Made by a program: the position numbers and the translations under genes
The notes under the pieces: model-generated
Told to the model about the DNA's origin: nothing
The model's input: the letters and a program-made list of their open reading frames with translations, nothing else
The model's database searches: none
Shown: positions 24,447-37,041 of the stretch, one piece after another
Numbering within the stretch: position 1 is the stretch's first letter
How the letters are laid out: the number at the start of each line of letters is the position of its first letter
DNA from: Antitrichia curtipendula
Taxonomy: Eukaryota > Streptophyta > Bryopsida > Hypnales > Leucodontaceae
Length of the DNA stretch: 64,000 nucleotides
Direction: 5' to 3'
Assembly: GCA_951230915.1 (NCBI GenBank)
Contig: OX579635.1
Coordinates: 13,640,001 to 13,704,000, forward strand

Positions 24447-26819
24447 TTATTCTTCATCACTTTCATCGCTGTATGCCACAAGCCCCAACAAGTTACTGTC
24501 TCCCCCTTTCTCACTTGATGGAACATTCTGCTCCTTCTGCTCCGCGATAGCAGGTGGGAATTCCAATCTTGCCTTTTTCGGCTGAGATTTGATCTTGATA
24601 GAAACGGGCAAAGCAGGTTTAGGCTGCGGTCTCTTTCCAGTCAGTGAGGGCTTTACAGCCTGCATATGTTGGCAACAGACAACAAAGAGTCAAACTCGAT
24701 ATCAGATACACTTCAACTACACAATAACACCGTAGTCGTTTCTTTAGTGTAGGCAAAATTAATTCTCATAAAGTTCAGACAAATCGAAAGACACAAAAGA
24801 TTGCGTCTTACCTCTGATTGTACAGTGCCAGTTGTTAATGGCTTTTCTTCTGTCACAATAGTCCTACTGGCGATTGCAGTCTGCAAATTGATGTCACAAC
24901 TTGATAATAGAAATTGATAAGCATTTCAAAGATAATAATTGGAACGACAGTTTGATTTATGGAATTTTTAGTAAGCAAACTGACAATCTCAATAATCTCA
25001 AGCATGATCTCCCTCATCAGTGGTTTGCTGAACGCACATGAAAATTTGTTAGTTCCAGTGCTTCAGCATCTGCAGCTTCCTGCTCCTGTTGTTTTCTATA
25101 CTGCAAGCCATATCAAAACGCTGTAATGTAGGAAACAAGAAATATATATTACATGTATCAGCATGGAAGTTGCTACATAAAGGCTCGCTCTAACTGAGCT
25201 ACAGCTAGACACTTACACAAGTCCTTCGCAATCTATTGAGTACCTTTGGTACTAAAATAGCTCCCACAGACAGCCCATGAGTAAATGAAACTCAAACCGA
25301 TATTCAACATCAATATCCAATCTATGACCCCGCCCGCACACCCCAATTTGCGCCAATCGGCTAACTAGAACTAGTTAGTAAATGCCCGCACCGCACAAGT
25401 TGTTTCATTTAGCAAATGCATAAAAACTCCCACTATCTACATTGCAATAAATTTACATTCATTTCCACCAGTTAACTCCCCGAATTTGGACAAATAAACC
25501 AACAGTGCCTAACCAATGCTTTGAAGTGCTAAATCCACTCACCCACACCATGCAAGTAAGAACAGTTAGTTAACTTGAAAGGCCAATTCCCCATAGGTAC
25601 GTTGCAAGTGCGGCACACAATAGGTTATTCAACTTCCAACTACAGTACACAGAAAATTGTAATTACTGTGGGTACTACTACATACAAAGAAGTTACTTTC
25701 CACTACAAAAATATGTCCATACGTGAAGGAAATCTTTGTAATTTAAAGATATTGTCGCTCACAGTAAATTTGTGGTAAAGTCATTTTGAACGCACAGTGA
25801 TTACGATTTTTGGTGTAGCTAACGGACCTTAACACCCCAGCTAGCTAATTGGTGCAATTTGGTTAGTGCAGGAGGGGCCTACGCTAGCAAGAAAAAGACC
25901 TCCAGAAGCAAGAGATCCCCAACTAAGATTAGTCGTACCCATGTCCCCGCCACAAGTAGCCATGCTCACCGTCTCCAATGCATCCAAGAACTCAGTTTCG
26001 TCTTCATCGAGCGCCTTAGGTGGTCCTGTAAACACATTAAAATAACAGCTAAGAATAAGAGCGTGAGAGTTCAAACTGGTCTACATATGCCATATTCAGG
26101 AAGTAACAGTGAGCAGTAGCGCAATCTATCGAAGAGGGCTGCAGAAATTTAAATAATACCTACCAAAGAAACAAGTTTGACTCGAAATAAATCTAACATA
26201 AGATCAACTAGCATTGGACCCCTGAAGCAAAATCTATCCAGCACACAAACATTCGGTGGGTTTCCGGTCGCGGACTGCAGTGAAATAACCGACAAAGAGT
26301 TGTGATGGCATGAGAACAGACGGTGCTTAAAGCGCTCATTGAACTCTGCGTCTTTTTTGTCAGCGTTTTCCTTCAATATCTGCAACAGCGATAGATATTT
26401 AACGCTCCAATCTCGCTACCAGCATTTAAAAAAGAGAGAAAACCCTAGAGCCTGGTTACCTCAACTTTGAACATCGAACCCTAAAAAAAGTGTTGATCAA
26501 AATCTCTAACACGAGTGACTGATGAACTTCATGCAATTAGCAAGGACTCAGATAGTAAAACAGCACCAGAAGAGGGGCAATAAAACAAAGCACCAACCTC
26601 GAACAAGGGTCGGTCATCGTAGACTCCTTGGTTTTGCTGAGTCTGAGGAATACTCTCAATCTCCGCATCCGTCTGCCAGACGCCACAAAAATGAGAAAGT
26701 GATGGTGATAACTGAGTACATAGAGAAAATAAAACTGTACATATTAAAAAAAGAGAATGACGAAATGTTACCTGCGAAGCTGCCACAAAGTTCATAAGTT
26801 TCAATTTAGGCTCTGCCAT
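24447..26819 (-). CDS. NIP30/FAM192A (PSME3-interacting protein) homologue, seven exons
   Basis: Predicted 193-residue nuclear protein of the NIP30 N-terminal-domain family; the animal member binds the proteasome activator PA28-gamma. Exons: 26819-26772, 26672-26598, 26379-26322, 26025-25970, 25100-25038, 24880-24812, 24659-24447; all borders are GT-AG and phase-consistent. Residues 1-16 are MAEPKLKLMNFVAASQ. The domain then shows GVYDDRPLFE (about 32-41), KKDAEFNERFKHR (about 49-61) and the family hallmark LDEDETEFLDALE (about 66-78), followed by a coiled YRKQQEQEAADAEALE segment. The tail is basic (KRPQPKPALPVSIKIK) and ends in acidic YSDESDEE, as in other family members. It is shorter than the human protein (about 250 residues). 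An AAACCCTAAACCCTG telo-box lies at 26904-26925 in the leader, typical of housekeeping plant genes. A plant-specific function is not established. Confidence 0.87.
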
Positions 26820-26903
26820 GCCTGGTGCTCACAGGATCCCAACACTACGTGATTCTCTCAAATTTTCTGAAAGCCCGTACCTGCGATACAAAACCAATTT
26901 AGT

Positions 26904-26925
26904 AAACCCTAAACCCTGAACCCTG
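26904..26925 (+). promoter_or_regulatory. Telo-box repeat upstream of the NIP30-like gene
   Basis: AAACCCTAAACCCTGAACCC lies about 85 bases 5' of the start codon of the minus-strand gene. AAACCCTA boxes near plant gene starts are known regulatory motifs of growth-linked genes. Action here is inferred. Confidence 0.55.
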
Positions 26926-27599
26926 TGATAAATCAGGATTCTGGATACATTAACCACTGGGAGTGTCTTCGCGATACCACACCACAACAAAAACCATTTG
27001 AACCCTAACTCACGCCTTCATTAATACAATCAGCAGTTCCAGATTAGTCGCCAGCTTCTTCGCCGTCGTATAATATTTCTGTTAATTCATGTCTATCACT
27101 CATAAATACATTTTCTACACACAAATCAAAATGAGCATTCCAATTGCACATATACAAATCTTCATTTCGACAACCTCAATTTAACCCCTCCATGACAAAT
27201 TGCACAGAGACAGGTCTCCATAATTCAAACATGTTCAGAAAATCCTCCATTGCGACACCAAGTCACGAATGTTATTATGCATACCTCAAAATCTCAGCAC
27301 CCGATTGCAAAGCGATCGCCTTCTCTATGCCACATTCATTCCATGCGAAAAATTGCGAACAGAATTACGAAGCTGTACGTGTCGTAAAGTTTCACATCTT
27401 CAGGAAATTGCAACCCTACGACTGAACTTTTTGGAAACCATTTGCAGCTGGAGCAAAAAAACGTGAAACCATGGTGTGCTGCCGTGTACCCGCCAGACCC
27501 AGGTATCAGAATGCCTGCCCAATATATATCCGCATCGGTGTTGGGACGGGTATATGTACAGTACACGGGTGGGATGACATGGTAAGTACACCTGTAAGC

Positions 27600-29515
27600 A
27601 TTTGAGCACGGTTCCTATAACTTAGTTTAATTGTCTAAGTTTTATACATATATATGTATGCTTTTAAGAATGATATAGAAGTTTGATTTACATTGCGATG
27701 TTTTATATCATAATGTGCAACTATCCGCTCAAAAGACAGGTACAATATACACAATATCATAATGTGCAACTATAATTAAATATAAAGCATATTGTGTATT
27801 TTAGGTTTATGAATTTTCTTTGTTTTTTCTTAAAAAATCCATGGTTATTCTAAAAATTTATTTTAAAAAATTAGAATTTTTTTACTTTTAGAAGGCAAGT
27901 AAATCAATTTGTACAAAATTCAATCAATTAAAAATAATAATATAATAGTCAAAATGGACTTTAGAGAATAAAAATGATCTAAGTTAATTTAAGGTTTTTT
28001 GTAGTCAAACCGCAAATATGGACACATGCCTAAAGAAATCTTTATATTACTAACCAAGAACTAGGATGGATAATTGTTCAATACATATTAGTCACAAGTA
28101 TGCAAGAGTTAAGTCAAATATGAGAAAAGCGAATTAATTTTTTTATTTAATTAATATTATGGTATTTCAACTTTAAATATAATGGCTACATTTTAACTAA
28201 AGTAGTTTCCTAGTATTATCTAGTCCCCCTTCCCCTTTCTCCCCATTTTCTACCAAGTCACTACTAACTTAGATCAACTTTCAAATAGTTTAAATATCTA
28301 TTATTTCCTACTAGACCTTTTGGTTGTAGTAACTTTCAATTTCTTGGATCCAACTATTTGTACTCATGTTCATATATCTATTTGGATGATATTTAAAAAA
28401 AGCTTTTACATTTGTCAATATATATTGTAGATTAATTGTTCGCATTAATTTTACAAACTATTTAGCTTATTCTATTAGACAACTATCAAATAAAAATGTT
28501 TGTTGATAAAAAATTGACATTGTTGTTGGAAAAAGTGGGTTCCATAAAAAAAAATGTAGAAAGGTCATTGAAATCCTTGTTCATTGCCTCTTTGACGTTT
28601 CTAGTACAATTTTACCCTCTTTGAATCTTGCCACCATCTTCTATAAAGTAGCTTTTCACATTCTTATTAAAATTTGTGCCTCTCACTTCTTTCTAACAAA
28701 TATTAGCAAAAGTAATTCTTAAATGTAGTTTATGTGGAAGGATTCCAAAAAACAAATGACATTGATGTTAGATGCCATTCCAACATCTAGAAAAGAGGCA
28801 AAGGAAGACAAGAATGCATTGATGAAAGTTCCACTAGAAACTACCAGCAAATGTAAAAGAATGTTGCAACCAATTAAGTCTTTTGTGGTAGTAAATAATA
28901 GTTGTGAACATACAAAATTTCGTGCAATAGATTTACAAATATCAAAAAGACTATGAATATGAATTCAAAACTAAATTTTTGAGTCTTCAATATCAAAATT
29001 GACTCTCAAAAAGTCTCTAAATTATAAAAAAGAATACTCGAGAAGAAAACCATTGCTATTGCCAAAAAATCCCAAAGGGAGGTGTTATAATCTTGAAAGG
29101 GAATACTAATAATGTAGAGATGGAAAGAAGACGATAAGTGGAAAAGATGGTCAGATGCTTGACATGTATTTGTAGGAGAGGGAACAGTGGTGGTAGCAAT
29201 CCAGAGGCCTTTCAATTCACTCCTCTATTCAATGATCTTTTTGTACTTCCACATATTAGCGATCAACATAATGTACCGCCTATAGAATCAATACAGTGCA
29301 CCAAGAGTGGGTTACATTTCTCAACCAATATATTTTACATTTTTAGACTTTTCAAAATGATGATAATAATAAGTGATTCATGAATATTTAATTGAAAATT
29401 GCCACACAGATGCAATTTTGAAATTAATCTAGAAAATTGTTGTGTATTGGATGCAAAATATATTATCTCAGGGGAAATAATTTTGAAGAATCAACGAGTC
29501 CTAAATTGGACGCCA
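27600..29515. other. AT-rich intergenic DNA
   Basis: No gene seen. A 74-codon frame at 28732-28956 is lysine-rich and matches no family I know. A repeated ATCATAATGTGCAACTAT block occurs near 27707-27725 and 27757-27775. Confidence 0.5.
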
Positions 29516-29520
29516 ATAAT

Positions 29521-31910
29521 ATGCGTCGCATTTATGTCCATGATGATGATCGTGTACTTGTCAAAGTCTAAACAACCAACTCTAAACATTGTTTATGTGT
29601 GAATGGTAGGCATGATGTACATAATAACTATGTTTCAACTCGTGCACAATCTTCTTTGTTTAATAAACAAACTTGAATTTGACAAAAATTTGCAATTTTT
29701 TAATGCACTCGCAATACTAATTGATGTGATGAGGCACAAATTATTCATTTTGGTCATCCCAGCTCTATAGGCATTGAATATGATAAGACAGGTGATTGGT
29801 GATTCCAACCCTTATGGTAGGCATCTTGTTAAAATTGAGACTTTCAAAAACTTTCTACTTGTATACTTATAAAGATCATGTTCATAAACTATTGAGCTTT
29901 TATAATTTTTGCAAATTAAAACTAAATTTTTTGAATGTAGGGCTTGGCGAGCTGGCCCGCGTGCTTGGATACATTTCAATCCCGAACAAGTAGACATCTT
30001 TCACTAAATCATTTTTAAACATCTTGAATTTCTTCTTTCGACTTAAATTTTCAAAATGACTATCATTTTGAGTTTTCATCTTAAATATGAAAGATAAAAA
30101 ATTGAAATTAAACAGGTTAGGGGGGCCATTGTAACGTGCGGGGGTTTATGTCCAAGTCTCAACAATGTCATCCATCAAGTAATTTTCTCTCATTTTTCAA
30201 CTTCTTTTGCTATAATCATCCAATTTCTTCCTCTCTTGAACTCAATGTAATAGCAATATATTAATAAGGTATTATTATATATATAAAACAAGACAAATGT
30301 GAAGGATTGCAGATAGTCTTCACATTGGAAACATATGGAGTGAAGCATATATTAGGAATCCAATATAGGTTTAAAGGAATTGTTGACAAGAACTATCCAC
30401 CTATTAAGGTGTCCAACAATTTGTTGACTTGCTAATTGAAATAATGTGTTAATGTCTTATAGTATTTTAATTGAGTGGTTGTGAAACTAATCCAAATTTT
30501 GCAATCAAAAGTAGCTAAACCGAAAACTAGTTCAAACCATCAATATGGAAGGAGGCAGTTTTTTAGGTGTTTCTTGAGGTTGTCCCCCTTTGAAGGATAT
30601 TGTAGATAAGTTTGAGGTTTGTCATCATACACCATATGTGTACATTTGATTAATATTGTATTTAAAACATTTATAATATTTTAAAATGCAAATGTGCAAT
30701 GCAACACCAATCAATTAATTTATGCTACACATAAGGTATAAAATTTTCATATTGATTATCACAAAATACTAGGCTACACTATTATGTTTGCATCTCCCAA
30801 TATTTATACCAATGTCATTCCATATGTCCAATGTCACCAATCATGAAGGGATGTTTGTTTTTTTAATTCTTGATTTAATTCTAAGCAAATGACTTAAATA
30901 GACCAATTGTTTTTTGGTCCTATCACAAACCTTACTTTGTTGTTTAGGGTTCTTCATTTATGAAGGTCCTTCTTTCTACTATCTTTCCTTCATGAAGATT
31001 TTAAATTTATTCCATGATTAACAAAAATGGAACATCAATATGTTTTTTGTGATTGGCGGAAATGGATCACATGTAGGTATATCTGCTATCTATGAGTAGG
31101 TTACTGCAAACCATAGTATTGGTATGATTGAGCGAATCATGTATGTATATATTGCGATATTACTATTTAAATTTTATATAGGAAAGAAAAGAATCGATAA
31201 TCACAATTTCTGTATTTTTTCCACAGCTAAAAATACACCTTGAAAATAGTATATATTGATTGTATTTAAATACTGGATAGAACAGTGCGAGAAGAGGAGG
31301 ATAAAGATGGTGGTTTTAAGAATTCCAAAGACAATTGACAATGACATAGAGCTTCTAGATAAAACTTTTGGCTTTGATTCAACAATTGAAGAAGCACAAC
31401 GTGCCATCAATGTTGCTTATACTGAGGTCCCTATTTTTTCTTTGTTCAAATATATTAATATGTCACAAACGAAATCAATTGGCATTAAATAATACACTTA
31501 GTCTAGTACCAATATTAACCATGTTTTCATCTATAAGAATGCATTTGCAGGCTAACAATGCATACAACAGAGTGGGTATTGTAAAATTGATGGGTAGGCA
31601 AAGTGGATTTATTACCATGTATGCAACAATTGCAAGTGGCCAAGTTGACATTGTATTAATACCAGAGGTGTAAATAAGTAATCTATAATTTCAATTCCAC
31701 CATGATCCCTCTCATATGTCTATTTGATGTTAGCATATATTATTCAAGATTTAAGTAAATTGATGATTTTATTGAATTTTTTTGTACTAGGGTGATGTTT
31801 TTAATGGATGGAAAATATGGGATTCTTGAATATATGAAAAAACAAATAGAAAAAAATGGTATATGTGTTGTAGTTTTTGAATGTGAATGAGTAAAATTTT
31901 CTATGATTAA
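29521..31910 (+). pseudogene. PFK-like pseudogene: Decayed plant ATP-dependent 6-phosphofructokinase with introns
   Basis: Seven pieces, in order, match plant PFK of the GGNGT (AtPFK2-like) clade: RRIYVHDDDRVLVKV (about 29524-29568); GAIVTCGGLCPSLNNVIHQ (30110-30180); TLETYGVKHILGIQYRFKGI (30313-30408); GGSFLGVS (from 30551); NINMFFVIGGNGSHVGISAI (from 31031); [20 protein letters not shown] and [13 protein letters not shown] (31286-31426); [20 protein letters not shown] and VDIVLIPE (31551-31667); GKYGILEYMKKQIEKNG (31791-31890). Introns keep GT-AG borders, so this is a duplicated, not retroposed, copy. It is broken by in-frame TGA at 30575-30577 (Arg of the VSRGGP motif), TAG at 31097-31099 just past a lost donor, TAA at 29569, and TGA at 31888-31890 (Gly of AEGAG). 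The catalytic TIDND segment is intact. The C-terminal third is missing. Confidence 0.88.
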
Positions 31911-32758
31911 AGCTGCTACTAACATGTATGAGGTGATTTTCTCAACATTAGTTGAAATTGTTATACAATACCGGTATTTTTAATAGATTAAATTAGTCTA
32001 AGTCAATTCCTATCAACAATTAATATTGGTGGATAGAATTTATTGTAATTGGACTTTGGTAGAAAATTTGAAATGAGTAATGTATTTAACCAAATAAAAG
32101 TTCCATGCCTTGTGCCCAATTCAAAGTTGGACCAATACTTAAGAAAGATTAAGCGAAGAATATTATCAACTATATTTATTTTACAAATAAATAATTAGAA
32201 AAATTAGAAAAAAATAGAACATAATACTCTTACTAATTGTTTCTTCTTGATTTCATGAAACATTAATGCAAATTAAGAGGTTTGACTTTAAAATCAATCC
32301 ATTAAAATAGGTTGTTTTGTTTGTTACAGTGAGATCTTTGGAACCGTGCGTCCCGTCCGGTATGCTTGATACCATCATAAAGCCCTTGATGAGGAGGGGT
32401 GCACGGGCTTTGTTTCTAGGCATTTGGACCTACGATGGGGAAGTTATGAATTTTTGAGTTATTTTTTAAACTTAAATTATCAAAAAATACTTTTACTTTT
32501 ATTTTAACCGTGGCAACGGCACATGGCACACTAGTGCTATAATATGGAATAGTGATTGATTTAGGTGGATAGAAGTGATTGTTGTTGAGAATGGGAAATG
32601 AAAGAATACTACACAAGAGAAAAGTAATATATTAACCAAAGAAGTATCAAATATATACTAGGGAGAGAAGGTGAAATCCTTCTCTCCTATTGGTTTAAGA
32701 GATCCTAATATAATCCCTAGGTACCTTTAGAACTACAGTAAACTACAGTGGAAAGCGT
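31911..32758. other. AT-rich intergenic DNA after the PFK remnant
   Basis: No further PFK exons were recognised. No other gene or element is seen. Confidence 0.55.
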
Positions 32759-33071
32759 ACATTACAAAAAATATGAGGCCTCCGGAAGGCCGTTAAGCCT
32801 GGACCCCGTAGTGATACTACGGAGATTTTTTTCAAAAAAATAAATTCAGAAACTGAAATTCTGACGTGGTCGAAGTTCCACGCCAGCGCTGACGTCAGCG
32901 CCACATCAGCGTGACGTCACTTTTCAATTTTTTTTTCGGGAAAAAAAAAAAAAAAAAAAAGTTATTTTTTTTCAAAAAAAAAAAGATTTTTTTTTTTTTC
33001 CGTAATATCACCCGCGGGTCCCGAAAATCAGCACTCACGGCCTTGTTGAGGCCTCATATTTTTTGTAATGT
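32759..33071. mobile_element. GC-rich MITE with TGACGTCA motifs
   Basis: The 313-bp element has inverted ends ACATTACAAAAAATATGAGG and CCTCATATTTTTTGTAATGT, perfect over at least 22 bp. Near the left end are hairpins (GGCCTCCGGAAGGCC; CCGTAGTGATACTACGG). The middle holds GCTGACGTCAGC and GTGACGTCAC palindromes of the TGACG/bZIP type and long A/T homopolymer runs (about 32941-32960, 32986-33000). No coding sequence. It lies about 1.1 kb upstream of the L-galactose dehydrogenase start codon. Confidence 0.8.
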
Positions 33072-33173
33072 TAATAGAAAATATTTCTTATCAATTGTAA
33101 AATGAGTTACTATTGGTGACCCTTGTCAACCGAGTCTGGAGCTCTGACTCTTCCCCCGACCGCTGGACGCACA

Positions 33174-33407
33174 CTACTTCCCCCGAAACGTCGCGTCGCC
33201 CGACCGTCGGTCTTCCCCCGAAACCATATCAAACTCTGCGGCGACTTCGGAACTCATCACCTTGCAGATCTGCTCACTCATGCTGTTCTTACTGCAACTG
33301 TGCACATTTGCGTCACTTGAATCCCGAATCAGATTCCTGGTTTCCTCGATCATAATCATAGGTGACATTTCTTGCAAGTTTTCAAAGAACTTTGGACTTG
33401 ATTGCAT
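33174..33407 (-). other. Unrecognised open frame upstream of L-galactose dehydrogenase
   Basis: A 77-codon frame on the opposite strand (contains RNLIRDSSDANVHSCSKN and KVMSSEVAAEFDMV) in a GC-richer stretch. It shows no recognised domain, and the plus strand is also open here. It could be an exon of a divergent transcript or chance. Weakly supported. Confidence 0.2.
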
Positions 33408-33876
33408 GGTTTGCGAGCTTTAGAGTCGAGAATGGCAAGATTTGACGCAAATTGGTGGCTATGGCGATTGTATCGTCCTTCTTCGGAGATTCTTGTTTGT
33501 TAGTTTTTCAGTACTGTTGATTTTTTTCGTATTAGAGTAGTGTTTTGTTGTTCACGGCTTACTTTCGATTTCCGTGCTAGTTGAGAAGTACTTCACCTGC
33601 TCGGAATTTGACTTGTGCTCTGGACGTCTGGAAAGAGGATCAAAGTTCTGAAATTGCTGCCTGGATAGTTACATTCTACTTCGTGGCTTTGTGGGACGAG
33701 GATACGGTAGCTGTGCAGTAGTTTGAGACGATGCTTTCAGACTAGTTTGTGTCTACGGATTACTCGATTTTATCGAGCATTCAATCTTTCTGGCTTCCGA
33801 TGTTTCAGGCTTCGCCATAGCCGGAGAGATCGGTGCGTTTGGTTGCAGATTTACCATTCGTTTATGATTTGTTGTA

Positions 33877-34030
33877 CTTAATCTAGACTAAGCATCTCTG
33901 CGGTAAACCTAATTATCAGTTGTTTCTCTTAATCTAGACTAAGTATCTCTACGGTAAGTCGAATTTATCAATTGTTTCACTTATTATAGACTAAGTATGT
34001 CTACGGTAAGCCTTAATTATCAATTGCTGC
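33877..34030 (+). repeat. Three tandem 51-52-bp units in the leader of the dehydrogenase gene
   Basis: Each unit contains a TCTAGACTAAG-like block, then CTACGGTAAG (or CTGCGGTAAA), then ATTATCAATTG. The GGTAAG-type sites lie at 33903, 33954 and 34006 and each resembles a 5' splice donor. An acceptor-like TTTCTTCAG ends at about 34176, 38 bases before the start codon. Confidence 0.75.
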
Positions 34031-34213
34031 ATGTTTATTTTCAGTATCAATCTTGAAACGACGATTGAGAATGGTAATGTCTGTCAATGTGACATCAGAT
34101 TTGGTCTGAGAAGGGACGAGCCATAGCTCTGCTTTTATACTTCTGTTAACAAATACTTCGTGATTTATTTCTTCAGCAAGCTAGAAGGCAAGTGGCCGAC
34201 GGGGACTGTCGAA

Positions 34214-36725
34214 ATGCCAGGTTTAGGGTTTAGGGAACTGGGAGCGACGGGCTTGAGGGTGACGTCTCTCGGCTTTGGTTGCTCGCCTCTCGGCAACGTT
34301 TTTGGTAACGTGAAGGAAGAGGATGCCATCGCCGCGGTTCACGAGGCTGCTCGCTTGGGCATCAACTACTTCGATGTCTCTCCGTAGGTTTCTTCTATCT
34401 TTTTTCCTATTCCCCCGTGAGCCTTCACATGGTTTCTTCCACTAGGATGTCTTCCAACTGAACCAAGAATGTTATGATACTTGTCATTCTTACTTGTTAT
34501 TATGATACTCTTTAGAAATTGTGACATCATCAAGAGAGATAGGGCCATTGAAAGGTGAAGTTTTGACACAATCAAGGTGTCATGCGAACAAGAGTGATAT
34601 CAACGAGGCTAAACTGCGAATACTGACAAGGAATCCGTGTGTTTGTGTCGACAGGTATTACGGAGACACGTTGGCCGAGACGGTGCTAGGAAAAGCTTTG
34701 AAGACGATGCCCGTCCCGCGGGAGAGCTACGTGGTATCGACCAAGTGCGGCAGGTATGGCTCGGGATTCGATTTCAGTGCAGAGCGGGTGACTCGCAGCG
34801 TGGACGAGAGCTTGGAGCGTCTCCATCTGGACTATGTCGACATTATTCTCTGCCATGATATCGAATTCGGGTCGCTTGATCAGATTGTAAACGAGACGGT
34901 GCCAGCCCTGCAAAAACTGAAGGACGCCGGGAAAGTCAAACACATTGGCATCAGCGGTCTACCTCTTCACGTTTTCAGGTGGGATTTTGGCCCCTTGTGG
35001 ACTCGTTTTCACTGTAGAGCTCGGTTCAAAAAGATATGCTCGTAAGGAAATTTACTCCTCATTGGTAATTTTTCTGTGGGTTTCATTAGTTTCTTATATC
35101 CCTAACAAGACACAGAAGTTTGGTACTGGTTTTAACAAAAAGCCATTTTCTATCATAGAGATATTTGCATTTTAATGTAAACAATCAGTTAAACAAAGAC
35201 ATACTCTCAAACCAAATCAAGCATCGTGTTACACTGTCCAATGCTCTTTCTTGGATTAGTTTGAAATGTGCACCAATGTAGATAGAAGTAGACTGCAAAC
35301 AAATAAACTGTGCAACAAAGTCCAGAAAACGTAAGTTTCAAATGTAAACTTTGCAGTTTTTTGTTAAAACCTCGTAGAGTGTCTTTCCCATTTCCTGAAC
35401 CCCTTAGAACTGTAAATTATATCAAATTTGGAGCAATATTGAGCTATGACCACTTGGTTTTATTTGGATATACTTCTCAAATTGAAGCATTTCACATACA
35501 GTCTCTCTTGTGCAGATATGTGTTGGACCGCGCTCCGAAGGGAGCTGTGGAAGTGATTCTGTCCTACTGCCACTATAGCCTCAACGACACATCCTTGCTT
35601 GAGCTCGTGCCATACTTGCAGGACAAGGGAGTTGGCATCATCAGCGCTTCCCCCTTGTCCATGGGTCTGCTCTCTGGACAGGGGTACCCGGAGTGGCACC
35701 CTGCTCCTCCAGATCTCAAGGTTTTTCGCACTTCCTCTCTATGTATCAAATTGTATGTACTAAATTAAATGTCGTAGAGTCTACCTCAGAAGGAGGCACC
35801 AAGGGTAGCCCTCACTGTCCACATCCATGGGGCGTGACCATCTCCAACAAACGTTTTACTAGGTTAAATCTAGATTTAAACTCTTTGATTGACTTTTGAG
35901 TTTGGTTGATTTGTCACGTGACTCAAGAGTTATGTGAGGCAGTGCCAACGCTTAAGTGATCAATCTACAATAGAACGTCCACTTTGGAAGCTAATTCTTG
36001 ATTGTAGTAATTTCCAAAACGTATTTCTGTTGTTTAAACAATGTTGGGTACGATTTCTAATTTACATTAGTACATTTTGTTACCTTCCTTGAAGCTTCTG
36101 CATGATTTATTTTTTACCTTTTTTGCCATTTGGGCACTTACGGATTACCAAGTAATGCAATTCAAGTGATAGAAATGGATTGGGTTGATACGTTGATTGT
36201 GAAACTTTCCTGCGCAGGCTACGTGTGCTCAGGCAACTGAGGTATGCAAGGCACAGGGCAAGAGCATCGCCCAGCTCGCAGTGCAGTACGCATTAAGGAA
36301 TCGCAGCATTGCCACCACTTTGGTGGGCATGAGCTCAGTAGATGTGGTAAGTCAGAACTCCTACATTTTTGAAGACTGCTTTGCATGTTCTTGTATGGCG
36401 TAAGTGAATGTTACATTTATCATCCTTATGATTGTGAGTGGTTGAATGTGATGATACTCGTGTTAATCATTCTGCAGTAGTTTCGGTAAAATTAATCCAA
36501 ATTTGGTTTTCTCACGTCTAAATATAGGCTATGAGATACTTTCCTACAGGGGAAAACAATAAGGTGCACTGTGCCTTGTGTGTGCAGGTGCGCGAGAATG
36601 TGAAGACAGCCATTGAGGTGGAACAGAGTGCGACCATAGACGAAGAGCTTCTGCAGCAAATGGAGCAAATACTGCAGCCAGTGAAAAACATGACCTGGTC
36701 CAGTGGTCGAGAAGAAAATAATTAG
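34214..36725 (+). CDS. L-GalDH: L-galactose dehydrogenase (ascorbate biosynthesis), five exons
   Basis: Predicted 321-residue aldo-keto reductase that oxidises L-galactose to L-galactono-1,4-lactone with NAD, the penultimate step of the plant mannose/L-galactose vitamin C route, in the cytosol. Exons: 34214-34383, 34655-34978, 35516-35720, 36218-36346, 36588-36725, all GT-AG. N-terminal FRELGATGLRVTSLGFGCSP and YYGDTLAE match the family. The AKR tetrad is visible: Asp54 (NYFDVSP), Tyr59 (YYG), Lys87 (STKCGRYG) and His124 (LCHDIEFGS). CHYSLNDTSLLELVPYLQDK and VGMSSV are also conserved. The length equals the Arabidopsis enzyme (319). I chose ATG 34214; an in-frame ATG at 34160 would add 18 residues, lies before a likely leader-intron acceptor (34176), and is not conserved. 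A telo-type GTTTAGGGTTTAGGG (34221-34235) lies within the coding start. It converges with the phosphate transporter, with 316 bp between stop codons. Confidence 0.95.
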
Positions 36726-37041
36726 CTGCGTAGCGATTCCAGTAGCTTTCTGGCAAGCTGGTACTCTAGGCGACTGCCCGTGATAAATAGCCTCTGCGAT
36801 CGAACCGATTCAGAAGGAATTCAAACATAATTGTTTATAATGTTTGGAAAAATTGTTTCACATTTGAAGTAGTCCTAGATGCATCTTCTCTAGCATCATC
36901 TATGTTCAGCAAATTCCAGTTGGAAAACATCCAGACAAGGCTTGGCGAACAATTTGAAATCTGAAAACAATTGGACTCACATGCTTCACTCTGAGAATAC
37001 CTGCCCTTCAAAAGAATGGTGTTCAAATCGTTTCCGAGCTT

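Noticed and set aside
25172..25210. tRNA D-arm-like stretch (minus strand TAGCTCAGTTAGAGCG)
   Set aside because: Matches an A-box, but no anticodon arm or GGTTCGA-type B-box follows; it lies inside an intron of the NIP30-like gene. At most a tRNA-derived scrap.
34160..34213. Earlier ATG for L-galactose dehydrogenase
   Set aside because: Adds 18 residues not found in the family and lies before a likely leader-intron acceptor; the start at 34214 gives the normal length.
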